NCBI RefSeq assembly: GCF_006874465.1
Contig: NZ_VIRL01000026.1
Location: 42,256-106,255 of the forward strand
Origin: Microbispora bryophytorum
Lineage (GTDB): Bacteria; Actinomycetota; Actinomycetes; Streptosporangiales; Streptosporangiaceae
Direction: 5' to 3'
Length of the DNA stretch: 64,000 nt
In this document: positions 9,301 to 18,343 of the stretch, one piece after another
How the letters are laid out: the number at the start of each line of letters is the position of its first letter
Position numbering within the stretch: the stretch's first letter is position 1
The notes under the pieces: generated by a model
Told to the model about the DNA's origin: nothing
The model's database searches: none
Seen by the model: only the letters and a program-made list of their open reading frames with translations
Made by a program: the position numbers and the translations under genes

Positions 9301-10207
9301 CAACGGCGTGCCGCAGGGCACCGCCACCGTGTCCGGCATGTGGTCGGCCACCGGGCCGTTCGAGATCGGCCGCTACAAGTGGGCCAACGTCTTCCAGTTC
9401 TACTTCCCCGGCTCGATCGACGAGGTCGCCGCCTGGCAGCGGGTCCTGACCCCGGAGGAGGTCGCGACGGAGGCGCGGTCGGAGTCCCCCGCCTCCGGGC
9501 GCAACGACGTGGAGCTGGTGGCCGACTGGGACCCGGCGGGCGTCGCGGGGACGCAGGTGCCCGACTCGCTGTCGGGGTACGGCCGGGCGCTGGCGCTGGC
9601 CGGCGGGGCGTCGCTGGACGGTGAGGGCCTGGTGCTCGACGGCGTGGACGACGCCGCCACCACCGCGGGCCCGGTCGTGGACGACACCGGCTCGTTCACC
9701 GTCACCGCGAAGGTCGAGCTCGACCGGGACAAGATCCTGACGAAGCCGGTCGGGACCGTCGGCCAGGTGGCGGGGCAGCGCACCGCCGACGGGTCGTCGT
9801 GGGGCCTGTGGTTCGAGCTGACCGGCAAGGAGACGCAGCTCGACGACGACGGAAACGAGGTCAGCGTCCCGGTGGGCTTCTGGCGCTTCGGCCGGGTCGG
9901 CAAGGACGGCACGAAGACCTGGGTGAGCTCCGACACCCCTGCCAGCCTGGACAGCCCGGTCCGCCTGACCGGCGTGTACGACGCGCTGGCGGCGAACGGG
10001 CGGGTGGTGCGGCTCTACGTGGGCCACGAGCGCAACGACCTCGACCTGGCCTACACCGCCGTGCCCGGGTCGGGCGACTTCGCGGCCGGCAAGGGCTTCA
10101 GCGCGACCTCCTGGGGTCACTTCCTCCCCGCGAGGATCACCGATCTGCGGCTGTGGGCGGGCGCCATGGCCGACTCCGACCAGATGGACGCCGTCATCGG
10201 CGACTGA
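6362..10207 (+). CDS. Secreted DNRLRE/LamG-domain cell-surface protein
   Basis: 1281 aa. A Sec signal peptide occupies about residues 1-34 (basic start, SVVVAGVLVGTG core, AMAA cleavage region). Next come an N-terminal exoprotein region, a Ser/Thr/Pro linker with an 18-bp tandem repeat (about 7190-7243), and a DNRLRE-like part (YPVYIDPTVTWGETDRTLLRSDGY) with paired cysteines. Then follow fibronectin-like stretches and two concanavalin-type LamG domains (about 813-1040, starting VGRWHFDEDSG, and about 1060-1281). Such proteins typically precede RHS/YD-repeat proteins in actinomycetes and are thought to be wall- or carbohydrate-associated. No LPXTG or membrane anchor is visible. It is transcribed from the promoter at 6296 and ends at a strong hairpin. 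Confidence 0.85.
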   Translation: MFRLPGLRSWRALTSVVVAGVLVGTGAPPAAMAAQEGRTGSDTGRLDGWQQALKRAAEIREPVEVTDARTEFTTTYANPDGESFRLEQSTTPVRVKGADGAWVSPDATLERRADGSVGPAAAAVGVSFSGGGDGGNLVTMNRDGRTLALGWPGTLPEPVLDGPNATYPDVLPDVDLRMTATTEGFRQVLIVKTPQAADNPALAKIRYAVKSSGLKVEQTADGGMSATDGNATEVFTSPPAAMWDSTGDPAAGQTGTGQTGTAGAPAAPSSPAPSTTDSTPSADSTPSADSTLSAKGGAPQGAPADGSATPATTPEPSSQATPQPSGGVSDEGQAADGPAPGAGHAELPIEVGKDTLTLVPDAGLLRQKDESAYPVYIDPTVTWGETDRTLLRSDGYKSYNWGNGSNNQGEGVGHCGTWSGYYCGPGYTQRLYFQFSPASLKGKQVLSAAFRVTEPWAFQCSPRWVDLERTNNFTSSTTWSGRPKELDLMVDRNVSAGRGSACDPDQPAAPIEFKDNAEETNENLTPTVKDFAAGKFSKLTLELRAHDEGDTSAWKRFRNDAVLVVDYVGVPALPTGIGLVTGSGTVCETKESAPAVVSDPTPALASTPQTAPGGESGAMLRAAMDVDKKNADGTWTDAFTTMERPTTGHVGDNVKVTASTPTLSEGVLYRYRSWTRSYYSNYTKQLPGPSNGSTTGWCYFKVDPTAPKAPAVTLGAPYTACTTTSCAPAGGPGQSTTVTFGPASGDANNVAYQYRASSSSSWSSDVAGATAKAVITPPAAGTYSLYVRAKDNVGRYGATTAVDFLVAAGAGPVGRWHFDEDSGAAVDRGSGHHDATLSGGAVRDTRGRRGEVWYDDAGTALETPKADKGLGLNGTSAYAATSGPVLETRSAYTVAAWVRLDKVSDDGIVLSQDGSGGYSPFLLWHEKDYGAFCFGVKEKDEATGKAYFGVCGKNGTSRANVWTHLAGTYDPATQKLSFYVNGVPQGTATVSGMWSATGPFEIGRYKWANVFQFYFPGSIDEVAAWQRVLTPEEVATEARSESPASGRNDVELVADWDPAGVAGTQVPDSLSGYGRALALAGGASLDGEGLVLDGVDDAATTAGPVVDDTGSFTVTAKVELDRDKILTKPVGTVGQVAGQRTADGSSWGLWFELTGKETQLDDDGNEVSVPVGFWRFGRVGKDGTKTWVSSDTPASLDSPVRLTGVYDALAANGRVVRLYVGHERNDLDLAYTAVPGSGDFAAGKGFSATSWGHFLPARITDLRLWAGAMADSDQMDAVIGD

Positions 10208-10213
10208 CGGAGC

Positions 10214-10242
10214 GCGGGGACCGGCAGCCCGCCGGTCCCCGC
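10214..10242 (+). terminator. GC-rich hairpin after the LamG gene
   Basis: Perfect 12-bp stem GCGGGGACCGGC / GCCGGTCCCCGC with a 5-nt loop (AGCCC), starting 7 bp after the stop codon. There is no T-run, as is usual for actinomycete terminators. It may only attenuate read-through into the RHS gene, because no obvious promoter follows it. Confidence 0.65.
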
Positions 10243-10306
10243 GGCTCCCGCATCTTCCCCCGGTTGGTCCGCGGGTTCTCTCGTTTCCTCTTGAGGAGGT
10301 TGGGTC

Positions 10307-13300
10307 ATGCGACGGCCCGGAATACGTGCTGCCCTGGTGGCCGCGCTGACGGTGGTGATCTCGTTACCGGTCGGGGTGACGGCGGCCTCGGCCGCTGTCG
10401 TCTCCGCGGAACAGGGCCCGCCCGGCGCCCCTCCCGTGCAGAAGCAACGGTCCAGCAAGGTCAGGGCCATGGACGCGAGCGGGGCGAAGGAGGCCAGGGA
10501 GCGGGTCGCCGCGTCCAGGGCACGCAACGACGCCGCCGCCGACCGGGCCGCGAAGGAGCGCGAGGCCGCCCGGTGGCCGAGCGCCGGCGAGGCCGACGTG
10601 CCGATCGGCGATGCGCGCAGCGTCAGCGTGGGCGGGCTCCCGGTGAGCCTGGACAGCGCCGCCTCTGACAGTGCGGCGCCGGCCGCCACCCAGGCCGCGG
10701 ACCCAGTCACCACCCAGGTCACCACCCAGGCCGGCCCCGGCACCGCGGCCTCCCCGGACGTGCAGGCCGCCGGTTCGCGGACGGCCCGCGTGCGGGTGCT
10801 CGACCGCGCCGCCGCCGAGGCGGCCGGGGTGGACGGGGTGCTGCTTACCGCGTCGGCCCAGACCTCGGGTACGCAGACCCCGAGCACCGCCACGCTGAGC
10901 GTCGGATACGCCGCCTTCGCCTCCGCGTACGGCGGCGGGTGGAGTGGCCGGCTGCGGCTGGTCCGGCTGCCCGCCTGCGCCGTGACCACGCCGGAGCGGG
11001 AGGAGTGCCGCACGCGGACCCCGCTGGACACCGGCAACTCGGCCGCGGCGCAGACCCTCTCGGCGGCGGTCGCGTTCGACGCCGCCCCGGCCGTGCTGGC
11101 CGTGACCGCCGACACCCCCGGCGAGGGGGGCGAGGCGGCCGACGGCAGCGGCAACTACGCCGCCACCCCACTCGCCGCGTCGTCCACGTGGGAGGCGGGC
11201 GGCAACTCCGGCTCCTTCAGCTGGTCCTACCCGATCGCCCCGGTGGAGCCGGCGGCGGGACCCGCGCCGGCGCTCGACCTGTCGTACGACTCGGGCGGCG
11301 TGGACGGGCGCACCTCCACCACCAACAACCAGGGCACCTCGATCGGCGAGGGCTTCGACACCGCCGCCACCTCCTACATCGACCGCCAGTACGGCAACTG
11401 CGACGAGGACGGCCACGACAAGCAGTACGACCTGTGCTGGAAGTACGACAACGCCTCGCTCGTCCTCAACGGCAAGGCCACCGAGCTGGTCAAGGACGAC
11501 ACCAGCGGCACCTGGCGGCTGAAGAACGACGACGCCTCCACGGTCACCCACTCCACGGGCGCCGACAACGGCGACGACGACGGCGAGTACTGGACCGTCG
11601 TCACCGGCGACGGCACGAAGTACGTCTTCGGCCTGAACAAGCTGAGCGGCGCGGGCAGCCAGCGGACCAACTCGGTGTTCACCGCCCCGGTGTACGGCGA
11701 CGACTCCGGTGAGCCCGGTTACAGCAAGGGCGACTCCTTCGCCGACCGCTCCGTCACGCAGGCGTGGCGGTGGAACCTCGACTACGCCGAGGACACCCAC
11801 GGCAACGCCATGACGTACTGGTACACGGCGGAGACGAACTACTACCGGAAGAACAAGTCGTCCACCGCGACCACGTCCTACGTCCGCGGCGGCTACCTCG
11901 ACAAGATCCTCTACGGGCAGCGGTCCGACACGCTGTTCACGGTGGACGCGCCCTACAAGGTCGCCTTCTCCTACGCCGAGCGCTGCACGGCCTCCGACTG
12001 CGGCAGCCTCACCAAGGACACCGCGGAGAACTGGCCCGACGTCCCCTTCGACGCCATCTGCAAGAAGGACGCCGACAAGGACGACTGCCACGCCGAGAGC
12101 CCGGCCTTCTTCAGCCGCAAGCGCCTGGTGAAGATCGAGACGAGCGTCCTGTCCGGAACCGCGTACAAGCCGGTCGACTCGTGGGCGTTCACGCAGAAGT
12201 ACCTGGACGGCGGCGACATCGGCAGCTCCGCCGACCAGACGCTGTCGCTGATGTCGATCGTTCGGACGGGCTCGGCCGGTGACACGCCGCTGACGCTCGA
12301 CCCCGTCTCGTTCACCTACGCCATGCGGCCCAACCGGGTGGCGGGCGGCACCCAGCCGGGAGGCGGCAACATCCTGCCGCTGACCAGGCCGCGCATCGAG
12401 ACGGTCACCTCGGAGACCGGCGCGATCACCACGGTCAGCTACAACGAGCCCGAATGCGTGCGCGGCTCGACGATGCCCAAGGCCGAGGACGACAACGCGC
12501 TGTCCTGCTATCCGCAGTTCTGGCACGTCAACGGCGCCACCGACGCCTCCATCGACTGGTTCAACAAATACCGCGTGCTCGCGGTGAACATCGCCGACCC
12601 GGCAGGTCACAACCCGCTCGTCGAGTACGCCTACGAGTACGCCACGCCCGGCTGGCGCTACAACGACAGCCCGTTCACCCCTTCCGACGAGCGCACCTGG
12701 TCGCTGTGGCGGGGCTACCAGAAGGTCACGACGTACGTCGGCGACACCGACGGCACCCGCACCAAGACGGTGTCGGTCTACCTGCAGGGCATGAACGGCG
12801 ACCGGCTGCTCAAGTCGGCCGACCCGAGGACGGTCGATCCCGACAGGCGGCGCGCCGCCACCGTGCCGGGCCTCGACGTCGCCGGTCTCGACGTGCCCGA
12901 CCTCACCGACTCCGAGCAGTACGCCGGCTTCACCCGCGAGGAGGTCAGCTACGACGGGGCCGTCCCGGTCGACGTGACGGTCAACGACCCCTGGTCGGCC
13001 AAGACCGCCACCCAGCACAAGTCGTACGCCGACACCGAGGCCTACTACGTGCGCATGGGCAAGACGTCGGAGCACACCTACCTGACTGTCCCCAAGACCT
13101 GGCGCACCGTCACCACCTCGACCACCTACGACTCGTACGGCATGGCGGTCAGGGAGGACAGCACGGGCGACACCGCGAAGAGCGGCGACGAGACCTGCAC
13201 CCGCACCTGGTATGCCCGCGACGACGCCAAGGGCCTGAACTCACTGGTCTCCCGCACCCGCGTGGTCGGCCGCGCCTGCTCGGTGCAGGAGGCCGACCTG

Positions 13301-16300
13301 TCGCTGCCCGCGAGCTCCGCCACCTCCGGTGACGTGCTGTCCGACACGGCCGCCGTGTACGACAACACCGCCGCGACCGGCTGGTCGGCGAACCAGAAGC
13401 CGGTGAAGGGCGACGCCACCTGGACGGGACGGGCCACCGGCTACCCGTCGGCCGTCACCGGCGACGACCGCCCGCCGACAGGCTGGCAGCGCGCCGAATC
13501 GACCACGTACGACGCGCTGGGCAGGCCGCTGACCGTGACCGACGCGGGCGGCAACCCCACCGCCACGGCGTACACGCCGACCGGCGCCGGGGTCCTCACC
13601 AAGACGGTGGAGACCAACGCCAAGCAGCAGAAGGTGACGACGTTCCTCGACGCGACGCGCGGCCTTCCGGTGCGCACCTACGACCCCAACAACGGCAAGA
13701 CCGAGCAGACCTACGACGCCCTCGGCAGGCTGACCGGCGTGTGGCTGCCCGACCGCAGCAAGGACGGCGGGCAGACCCCCACCTACGCCTACTCCTACGT
13801 GTACGAGCGGGGCAGGGCGCCCGCGATCGGCACCTCGACCGTCAAGTCGTCCACCACGGCCAGTTGGTCGTACGAGATCTTCGACTCGCTGCTGCGGCCG
13901 ATGCAGACGCAGAGGCCGACCCCGAACGGCGGGCGGCTGCTGACCGACACCCGTTACGACTCGCGCGGCCTCGCCTACGAGGCCTACGCCGACATCTTCG
14001 ACTCCAAGCAGACGCCGAACGCCACCTACACCCGGGAGGAGTACGGCGAGGCGCCCAAGCAGACGAACCTCGTCTTCGACGGCGCCGGCCGGGCGGTCCG
14101 CAGCACGTTCCTGTCGTACGGCGTGGAGAAGTGGACGACCACCACGACCTACACCGGTGACTCCACCGCCGTCAGCGCGCCGACCGGCGGCACGGCGACC
14201 CGGACCGTCACCGACGCGCTCGACCGCACGGTCGAACGGCGCGAGTACAACTCGCCCTCCCCCGCCGACACCCAGTACGGCGCGCTGACCTCCAGCGGGT
14301 ACACCTCCACGTCCTTCACCTACCGCGCCGACGACAAGGAGCTGACCGTCACCGCTCCCGACGGCGCGAAGTGGTCCTACACCTACGACCTGTTCGCCAG
14401 GCAGAACGGCATCAGCGACCCCGACAAGGGCGCGAGCGCCCTCCGCTACACCGCGCTCGACCAGACCGACACGGTCACCGGCGCGAACGGCACGGTCCTG
14501 CTGTACGGCTACGACGAGCTCGGCCGCAAGACCGGGCTGTGGTCGGGGTCGCGGACCGACGCGAACAAGCTGGCCGCCTGGACCTACGACACCGTGGCCA
14601 AGGGGCAGCTCACCTCGTCCACCAGTTACGACGGCGGCGTCTCCGGCAAGGCGTACACGAAGAAGGTCCTCACGTACGACGGCCAGTATCGCGCCACCAG
14701 CACGGAGATCGACATCGACCCGAACGACCCGATGGTCCTGTCCGGGGCGGCGAAGACCAGCTACGTCTTCGGCAGCGACTACAACCTCGACGGCACGCTG
14801 AAGAGCTCCACCGAGCCCGCGGCCGGCGCTCTGGCCGAGGAGAGGATCAGCCTGTCCTACACGCCGACCGGGCAGGCCAACGGGGTCACCGGCGTCACCG
14901 ACTACCTGCAGAAGGCCGACTACAACGCGCTCGGCCAGCCGCTGCAGTTCACCCTCGGCCTGTCGGGGGCCACGCAGGCCAAGAAGACCTTCCTCAACAA
15001 CACCTACGAGGAGGGGACCGACCGGCTGAAGCGGTCCTTCGTCACCACCCAGTCCACGCCGGTGAAGCCGCAGGACCTGACCTACCACTACGACGACGCG
15101 GGCAACGTCACCGAGATCGCCGACACCCCCACCCAGGACGGCGCGGGACAAAGCGACATCCAGTGCTTCGCCTACGACGGGCAGCGGCGGCTCACCGAGG
15201 CGTGGACGCCGGCCACCGACGACTGCACGAGCAGGACGCTGGGCGGCGCGGCGCCGTACCGGACCGCCTACACCTACAACTCCTCCGGCCTGCGGGCGAC
15301 GGAGACGCGCTACAGCGGCTCCACCGCGACCACCTCGGCGTACTGCTACGGCGACACCGCCAAGCGGCACGCCCTGACCGCGGTCGTGACCGGCTCCTGC
15401 ACCGGCGCGACCGCGACCTACTCCTACGACAAGTCCGGCAACACGACCGGGCGCAACGGCCAGGTGCTGACCTGGGACGCGCAGGGCCGCATCGCGACCC
15501 TGACCCAGGGCACGCAGAAGACGGCCTACCTGTACGACGCCGACGGCGGGCTGCTGATCCGCCGCGCGGTGGGCGACGGGGAGAGCGTGCTCTACCTCGG
15601 CGCCACCGAGATCCACTCGAAGAAGAGCGGCAGCGCCGTCACGAACTGGGCCAGCCGCTTCTACGCCGCGGACACGCAGGTGATCGCGGTGCGCACCACG
15701 CAGGGCGGGAAGAACGCGGTCTCCTTCCTCGCCGGCGACCAGCACGGGACCTCCTCGCTGTCGGTCGACGCGGCCGGTCAGGCGATCAGCAAGCGCTTCA
15801 CCACCCCGTTCGGCGCGCCGCGCGGGAGCACGGTCGGCGGCGCGTGGCCCGACGACAAGGGGTTCCTCGGCAAGCCCGCCGACGCCGCCACCGGGCTCAC
15901 CTACGTCGGGGCCCGCATGTACGACCCGGTCGCCGGCAGGTTCCTGAGCGTGGACCCGGTGCTGTCCACCGGCCAGGCCCAGTCGCTCAACGGCTACTCG
16001 TACGGGAACAACAACCCCGTCACGTTCAGCGACCCGACGGGTGAGGAGGTCGGCTCGCGGCCCAACTCGTGCCAGTACGACCTCAAGTACTGCGACAAGG
16101 AGACGCAGGCGGACGTCGGGTACGACCCGAAGACGGGCAGGGTCGACCCCGACAAGGGCGCCGCGCATCGGAAGAACAAGAAGAAGGCCCGGGCGACGCC
16201 GAGCCCCTCCCCGGGCCCGTCGCCCAAGCCTCCGGCGGGCGGCTGCCACTGCAAGCCGGTCCACCACGACAACGGCGTCAACCTGCTGAAGGCGCTGGCC

Positions 16301-16783
16301 ACTCACCCGTTCCACTGGCGGAACAACCTGAACGGCGCGAACACGCTGGCGATCGCGATGTCATTCGCCAGCGACGGGTGTGAACGGCGCGCGCTGCAGT
16401 ACGTCTGCTACGGCGCCACGCTCAAGGATGGCCGTCCGATGACCGTCGGCGACGTCCACTTCTATCCGTACTCGAGGAAGGATTTCGAGGAGCGGCTGCG
16501 GCAGGAGAAGCAGGCCAGGGACGACATCGCCAAGGTCGCCGGGCGTGCGACCGCGGACAAGTACGGGCCCGACCTCGAGAGGCACGAGGCGGTGCACTCC
16601 GAGCAGTGGTCCCATTACTTCAGCGCCACCGATTACATAATCGACTACGGTTTGGCCACCGCGAAATCGCACCTGGAGACGGGCAGCGACGTGGCCACCA
16701 ACAGCTTCGAGGTGGGGGCCAACCTGTGGTGGGGCGGCTACGTGAACTGGCGGCCGCTCGAGTACCGCCTGCCAGGGACCTAG
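10307..16783 (+). CDS. RHS/YD-repeat polymorphic toxin-like protein with C-terminal HEXXH domain
   Basis: 2158 aa, with GAGGAGG (10293-10299) placed 7 nt before the ATG. A signal peptide covers about residues 1-30 (LVAALTVVISLPVGVTAASA). An N-terminal beta-rich region (YPIAPVEPAAGPAPALDLSYDSGGVDG) is followed by many YD repeats (for example TYDALGRLTGVWL, YAYDGQRRLTEAW). The RHS core ends at GRFLSVDP (from residue 1877) and DPTGE (from 1909). The variable tip, about 1913-2158, has a Lys/Pro linker, then RHEAVHSEQW with HEXXH at 2093-2097 and a downstream Glu in NSFEVGANLWW (E2135). This matches a zincin-like metallopeptidase layout. RHS shells usually encapsulate and release such C-terminal effectors. 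The toxin role is inferred; the Zn ligands are seen. Confidence 0.85.
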   Translation: MRRPGIRAALVAALTVVISLPVGVTAASAAVVSAEQGPPGAPPVQKQRSSKVRAMDASGAKEARERVAASRARNDAAADRAAKEREAARWPSAGEADVPIGDARSVSVGGLPVSLDSAASDSAAPAATQAADPVTTQVTTQAGPGTAASPDVQAAGSRTARVRVLDRAAAEAAGVDGVLLTASAQTSGTQTPSTATLSVGYAAFASAYGGGWSGRLRLVRLPACAVTTPEREECRTRTPLDTGNSAAAQTLSAAVAFDAAPAVLAVTADTPGEGGEAADGSGNYAATPLAASSTWEAGGNSGSFSWSYPIAPVEPAAGPAPALDLSYDSGGVDGRTSTTNNQGTSIGEGFDTAATSYIDRQYGNCDEDGHDKQYDLCWKYDNASLVLNGKATELVKDDTSGTWRLKNDDASTVTHSTGADNGDDDGEYWTVVTGDGTKYVFGLNKLSGAGSQRTNSVFTAPVYGDDSGEPGYSKGDSFADRSVTQAWRWNLDYAEDTHGNAMTYWYTAETNYYRKNKSSTATTSYVRGGYLDKILYGQRSDTLFTVDAPYKVAFSYAERCTASDCGSLTKDTAENWPDVPFDAICKKDADKDDCHAESPAFFSRKRLVKIETSVLSGTAYKPVDSWAFTQKYLDGGDIGSSADQTLSLMSIVRTGSAGDTPLTLDPVSFTYAMRPNRVAGGTQPGGGNILPLTRPRIETVTSETGAITTVSYNEPECVRGSTMPKAEDDNALSCYPQFWHVNGATDASIDWFNKYRVLAVNIADPAGHNPLVEYAYEYATPGWRYNDSPFTPSDERTWSLWRGYQKVTTYVGDTDGTRTKTVSVYLQGMNGDRLLKSADPRTVDPDRRRAATVPGLDVAGLDVPDLTDSEQYAGFTREEVSYDGAVPVDVTVNDPWSAKTATQHKSYADTEAYYVRMGKTSEHTYLTVPKTWRTVTTSTTYDSYGMAVREDSTGDTAKSGDETCTRTWYARDDAKGLNSLVSRTRVVGRACSVQEADLSLPASSATSGDVLSDTAAVYDNTAATGWSANQKPVKGDATWTGRATGYPSAVTGDDRPPTGWQRAESTTYDALGRPLTVTDAGGNPTATAYTPTGAGVLTKTVETNAKQQKVTTFLDATRGLPVRTYDPNNGKTEQTYDALGRLTGVWLPDRSKDGGQTPTYAYSYVYERGRAPAIGTSTVKSSTTASWSYEIFDSLLRPMQTQRPTPNGGRLLTDTRYDSRGLAYEAYADIFDSKQTPNATYTREEYGEAPKQTNLVFDGAGRAVRSTFLSYGVEKWTTTTTYTGDSTAVSAPTGGTATRTVTDALDRTVERREYNSPSPADTQYGALTSSGYTSTSFTYRADDKELTVTAPDGAKWSYTYDLFARQNGISDPDKGASALRYTALDQTDTVTGANGTVLLYGYDELGRKTGLWSGSRTDANKLAAWTYDTVAKGQLTSSTSYDGGVSGKAYTKKVLTYDGQYRATSTEIDIDPNDPMVLSGAAKTSYVFGSDYNLDGTLKSSTEPAAGALAEERISLSYTPTGQANGVTGVTDYLQKADYNALGQPLQFTLGLSGATQAKKTFLNNTYEEGTDRLKRSFVTTQSTPVKPQDLTYHYDDAGNVTEIADTPTQDGAGQSDIQCFAYDGQRRLTEAWTPATDDCTSRTLGGAAPYRTAYTYNSSGLRATETRYSGSTATTSAYCYGDTAKRHALTAVVTGSCTGATATYSYDKSGNTTGRNGQVLTWDAQGRIATLTQGTQKTAYLYDADGGLLIRRAVGDGESVLYLGATEIHSKKSGSAVTNWASRFYAADTQVIAVRTTQGGKNAVSFLAGDQHGTSSLSVDAAGQAISKRFTTPFGAPRGSTVGGAWPDDKGFLGKPADAATGLTYVGARMYDPVAGRFLSVDPVLSTGQAQSLNGYSYGNNNPVTFSDPTGEEVGSRPNSCQYDLKYCDKETQADVGYDPKTGRVDPDKGAAHRKNKKKARATPSPSPGPSPKPPAGGCHCKPVHHDNGVNLLKALATHPFHWRNNLNGANTLAIAMSFASDGCERRALQYVCYGATLKDGRPMTVGDVHFYPYSRKDFEERLRQEKQARDDIAKVAGRATADKYGPDLERHEAVHSEQWSHYFSATDYIIDYGLATAKSHLETGSDVATNSFEVGANLWWGGYVNWRPLEYRLPGT

Positions 16784-16814
16784 GCTCGCAGGCAGGCGAA
16801 GGGAGAGGGAGACG

Positions 16815-17345
16815 ATGACGCGTGGAAGAAGGCCGGGGCGCGGGCGCACCGCCGTCGCGCTGGCCGCTCTGGCCTTCTTCGGCGCGGCGTGCGACACCAC
16901 CGCGCCCACACCCAAGGGCGTCCTCGGCGTCGAGCGCGCCGAGGACGGCGGGGTCAGGCTGCTGCTCGGCGGCTGCCCCGGCTACGTCGCCAGCGACTTC
17001 TCGGTGCTTGAGGACACCGATGACGACGGCGAGCTCGTCACCTGGAGCGTGCACAACGGCGGCTGGACCGGGTCGGTGAACGAGATCCGGCTCTTCCAGG
17101 CGCCGCCCGAGGGCTGGCGGTCCACCGACGACAGCCTCACCGCGCTGCGGGAGGGCGTCCCCTACGTCGCCACCGTCAACGGCACCGCCGGTGACCTGAG
17201 CCTGCGGAGCAGGGTGCCGTTCACCGCAGCGGACCTGGCGGGGCTCGGCGGCGGGCAGGTGCTGGCCTGGGCGGGCGGCGAGGAGACCATGAAGACGGAC
17301 CGGGACGTCTTCATGCGGGCCGACCCCGACCGCTGCCGTCCGTGA
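16815..17345 (+). CDS. Putative small lipoprotein downstream of the RHS protein (immunity candidate)
   Basis: 176 aa, with a purine-rich RBS (GGGAGAGGGAGA) just before the ATG. A basic N-terminus and hydrophobic stretch (TAVALAALAFFGAAC) end in a cysteine that could be lipidated, although Gly at -3 is a weak lipobox. The mature part is acidic, has one further pair of cysteines and no recognised domain. It lies 31 bp after the RHS stop with no terminator between, so it is co-transcribed. By position it is the natural candidate for an immunity or accessory protein of the RHS C-terminal tip. That role is inference only. Confidence 0.65.
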   Translation: MTRGRRPGRGRTAVALAALAFFGAACDTTAPTPKGVLGVERAEDGGVRLLLGGCPGYVASDFSVLEDTDDDGELVTWSVHNGGWTGSVNEIRLFQAPPEGWRSTDDSLTALREGVPYVATVNGTAGDLSLRSRVPFTAADLAGLGGGQVLAWAGGEETMKTDRDVFMRADPDRCRP

Positions 17346-17360
17346 CCACTGCCGTCATGA

Positions 17361-17399
17361 CCCGCGCCTGCGCCCGGCGACATCGGGCGCAGGCGCGGG
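17361..17399 (+). terminator. Perfect 16-bp hairpin closing the RHS unit
   Basis: CCCGCGCCTGCGCCCG (17361-17376), a 7-nt loop, and its exact complement (17384-17399), beginning 15 bp after the lipoprotein stop. This is a strong rho-independent-like terminator without a U-tract. It also separates the RHS unit from the mobile-element remnant that begins at 17445. Confidence 0.8.
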
Positions 17400-17444
17400 C
17401 CTAGGACCTGCGCCGTTCACTTATCGTGCGAAAAGATGTGAGGT

Positions 17445-17546
17445 GTGGCGCAGCTTGTGAAGCGGGCCTACAAGTACCGCTTCTATCCGACCCCTGAGCA
17501 GGCTGATGAGCTCGCCCGGACGTTCGGCTGCGTCCGGAAGGTTTGA
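17445..17546 (+). pseudogene. tnpB: 5' remnant of an IS200/IS605-family tnpB
   Basis: GTG start followed by 32 codons that match the conserved TnpB N-terminus (KRAYKYRFYPTPEQADEL, then FGCVRKV), the helix-turn-helix OrfB start. The frame meets TGA immediately after VRKV, exactly where normal TnpB continues with YN. The other end of a tnpB gene, on the same strand, lies at 25391-25624, so the intervening 7.8 kb sits inside or replaced the core of the gene. The remnant cannot make an active nuclease. Confidence 0.85.
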
Positions 17547-18140
17547 GTGACCTCGTCCAGGACCTGATCGGAGTGTCCCATCGCGGCCAGCACCTGCAGC
17601 CGCCAGACCTCGTCGGCCAGTTGGTTCCAGGGGCCCAGGCCGGCCTGGCGGGTGTAGAAAGCCTTTTGCTCGGCCGCCTCAAGGGCCTCGGGCAGCTGCC
17701 CGGTGGACCGGCACAGCTCCAGCAGCCGCCCGGCGTTCGCCGACGCGGTTCGATAGTCGCCGCGGGCTGCGGCCTCGGCCATGGCGGTGCGTAAGAGCGC
17801 GACGGCGACTGGCGGGTCGGTCACCGCAAGCACCTTGGCCAGCACGCCCGGCCATTGGGGCTTGTGACCGGTGATCTGCCTGATGGCGGGCAGAACCGCC
17901 GCCGCATTGGCCCGCGTGGGGTCCCTGACGAAGGCAGCCTCCAGCAGGCTGGCGGCGTCGTCCCAACGGTGCTGGCGGAGCAAGTAGGGAACCGCGGCCA
18001 GCCCGGCCCGGACCAACAGCTCGGTATCCACGCTCTCGCCGCCCACCTTCCCGGACGCGCGCTGGTGAGCCACCGCGTCAGGCTTTCGAAGTCCCGGACC
18101 TCTAGCCGAAACAACCCCGCCGCTCGGTTCACAACCGCAG
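17547..18140 (-). pseudogene. TPR-rich helical-repeat protein remnant
   Basis: Minus-strand coding sense is clear for ELLVRAGLAAVPYLLRQHRWDDAASLLEAAF, AVALLRTAMAEAAARGDYRTAS and ALEAAEQKAFYTRQAGLGPWNQL. These helical repeats resemble C-terminal TPR arrays of actinomycete STAND/CHAT proteins. Near 18050-18070 the frame breaks: upstream sense (RLEVRDFESLTRWLTSA) lies in a different frame. At the other end the protein stops at the tnpB remnant junction. It lacks an NTPase or effector domain and a plausible start. It is a truncated, frameshifted fragment of a larger gene; the boundaries are approximate. Confidence 0.65.
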
Positions 18141-18343
18141 TATGTCTCCTTATGAAGGGCCAAGCCCGCATAAGCACAAAAGCCGCAATGGCTGTTTTTC
18201 CTGGGGCCGACGATGACAGTTCGTGCGACATCCTCAGGGACAAGACGTTCGAGACGAGGCTCCGAAGCAGGGAACTACAGGGAGCGGGTTGGAGCGAGTC
18301 GGGACCGGCAGTCGCACGACCTTGATCCGGCTCAGCAGCGCTA

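Noticed and set aside
7313..10120. 935-aa minus-strand open frame
   Set aside because: Antisense shadow of the LamG protein caused by high third-position GC; Val/Gly/Arg-rich with no motifs.
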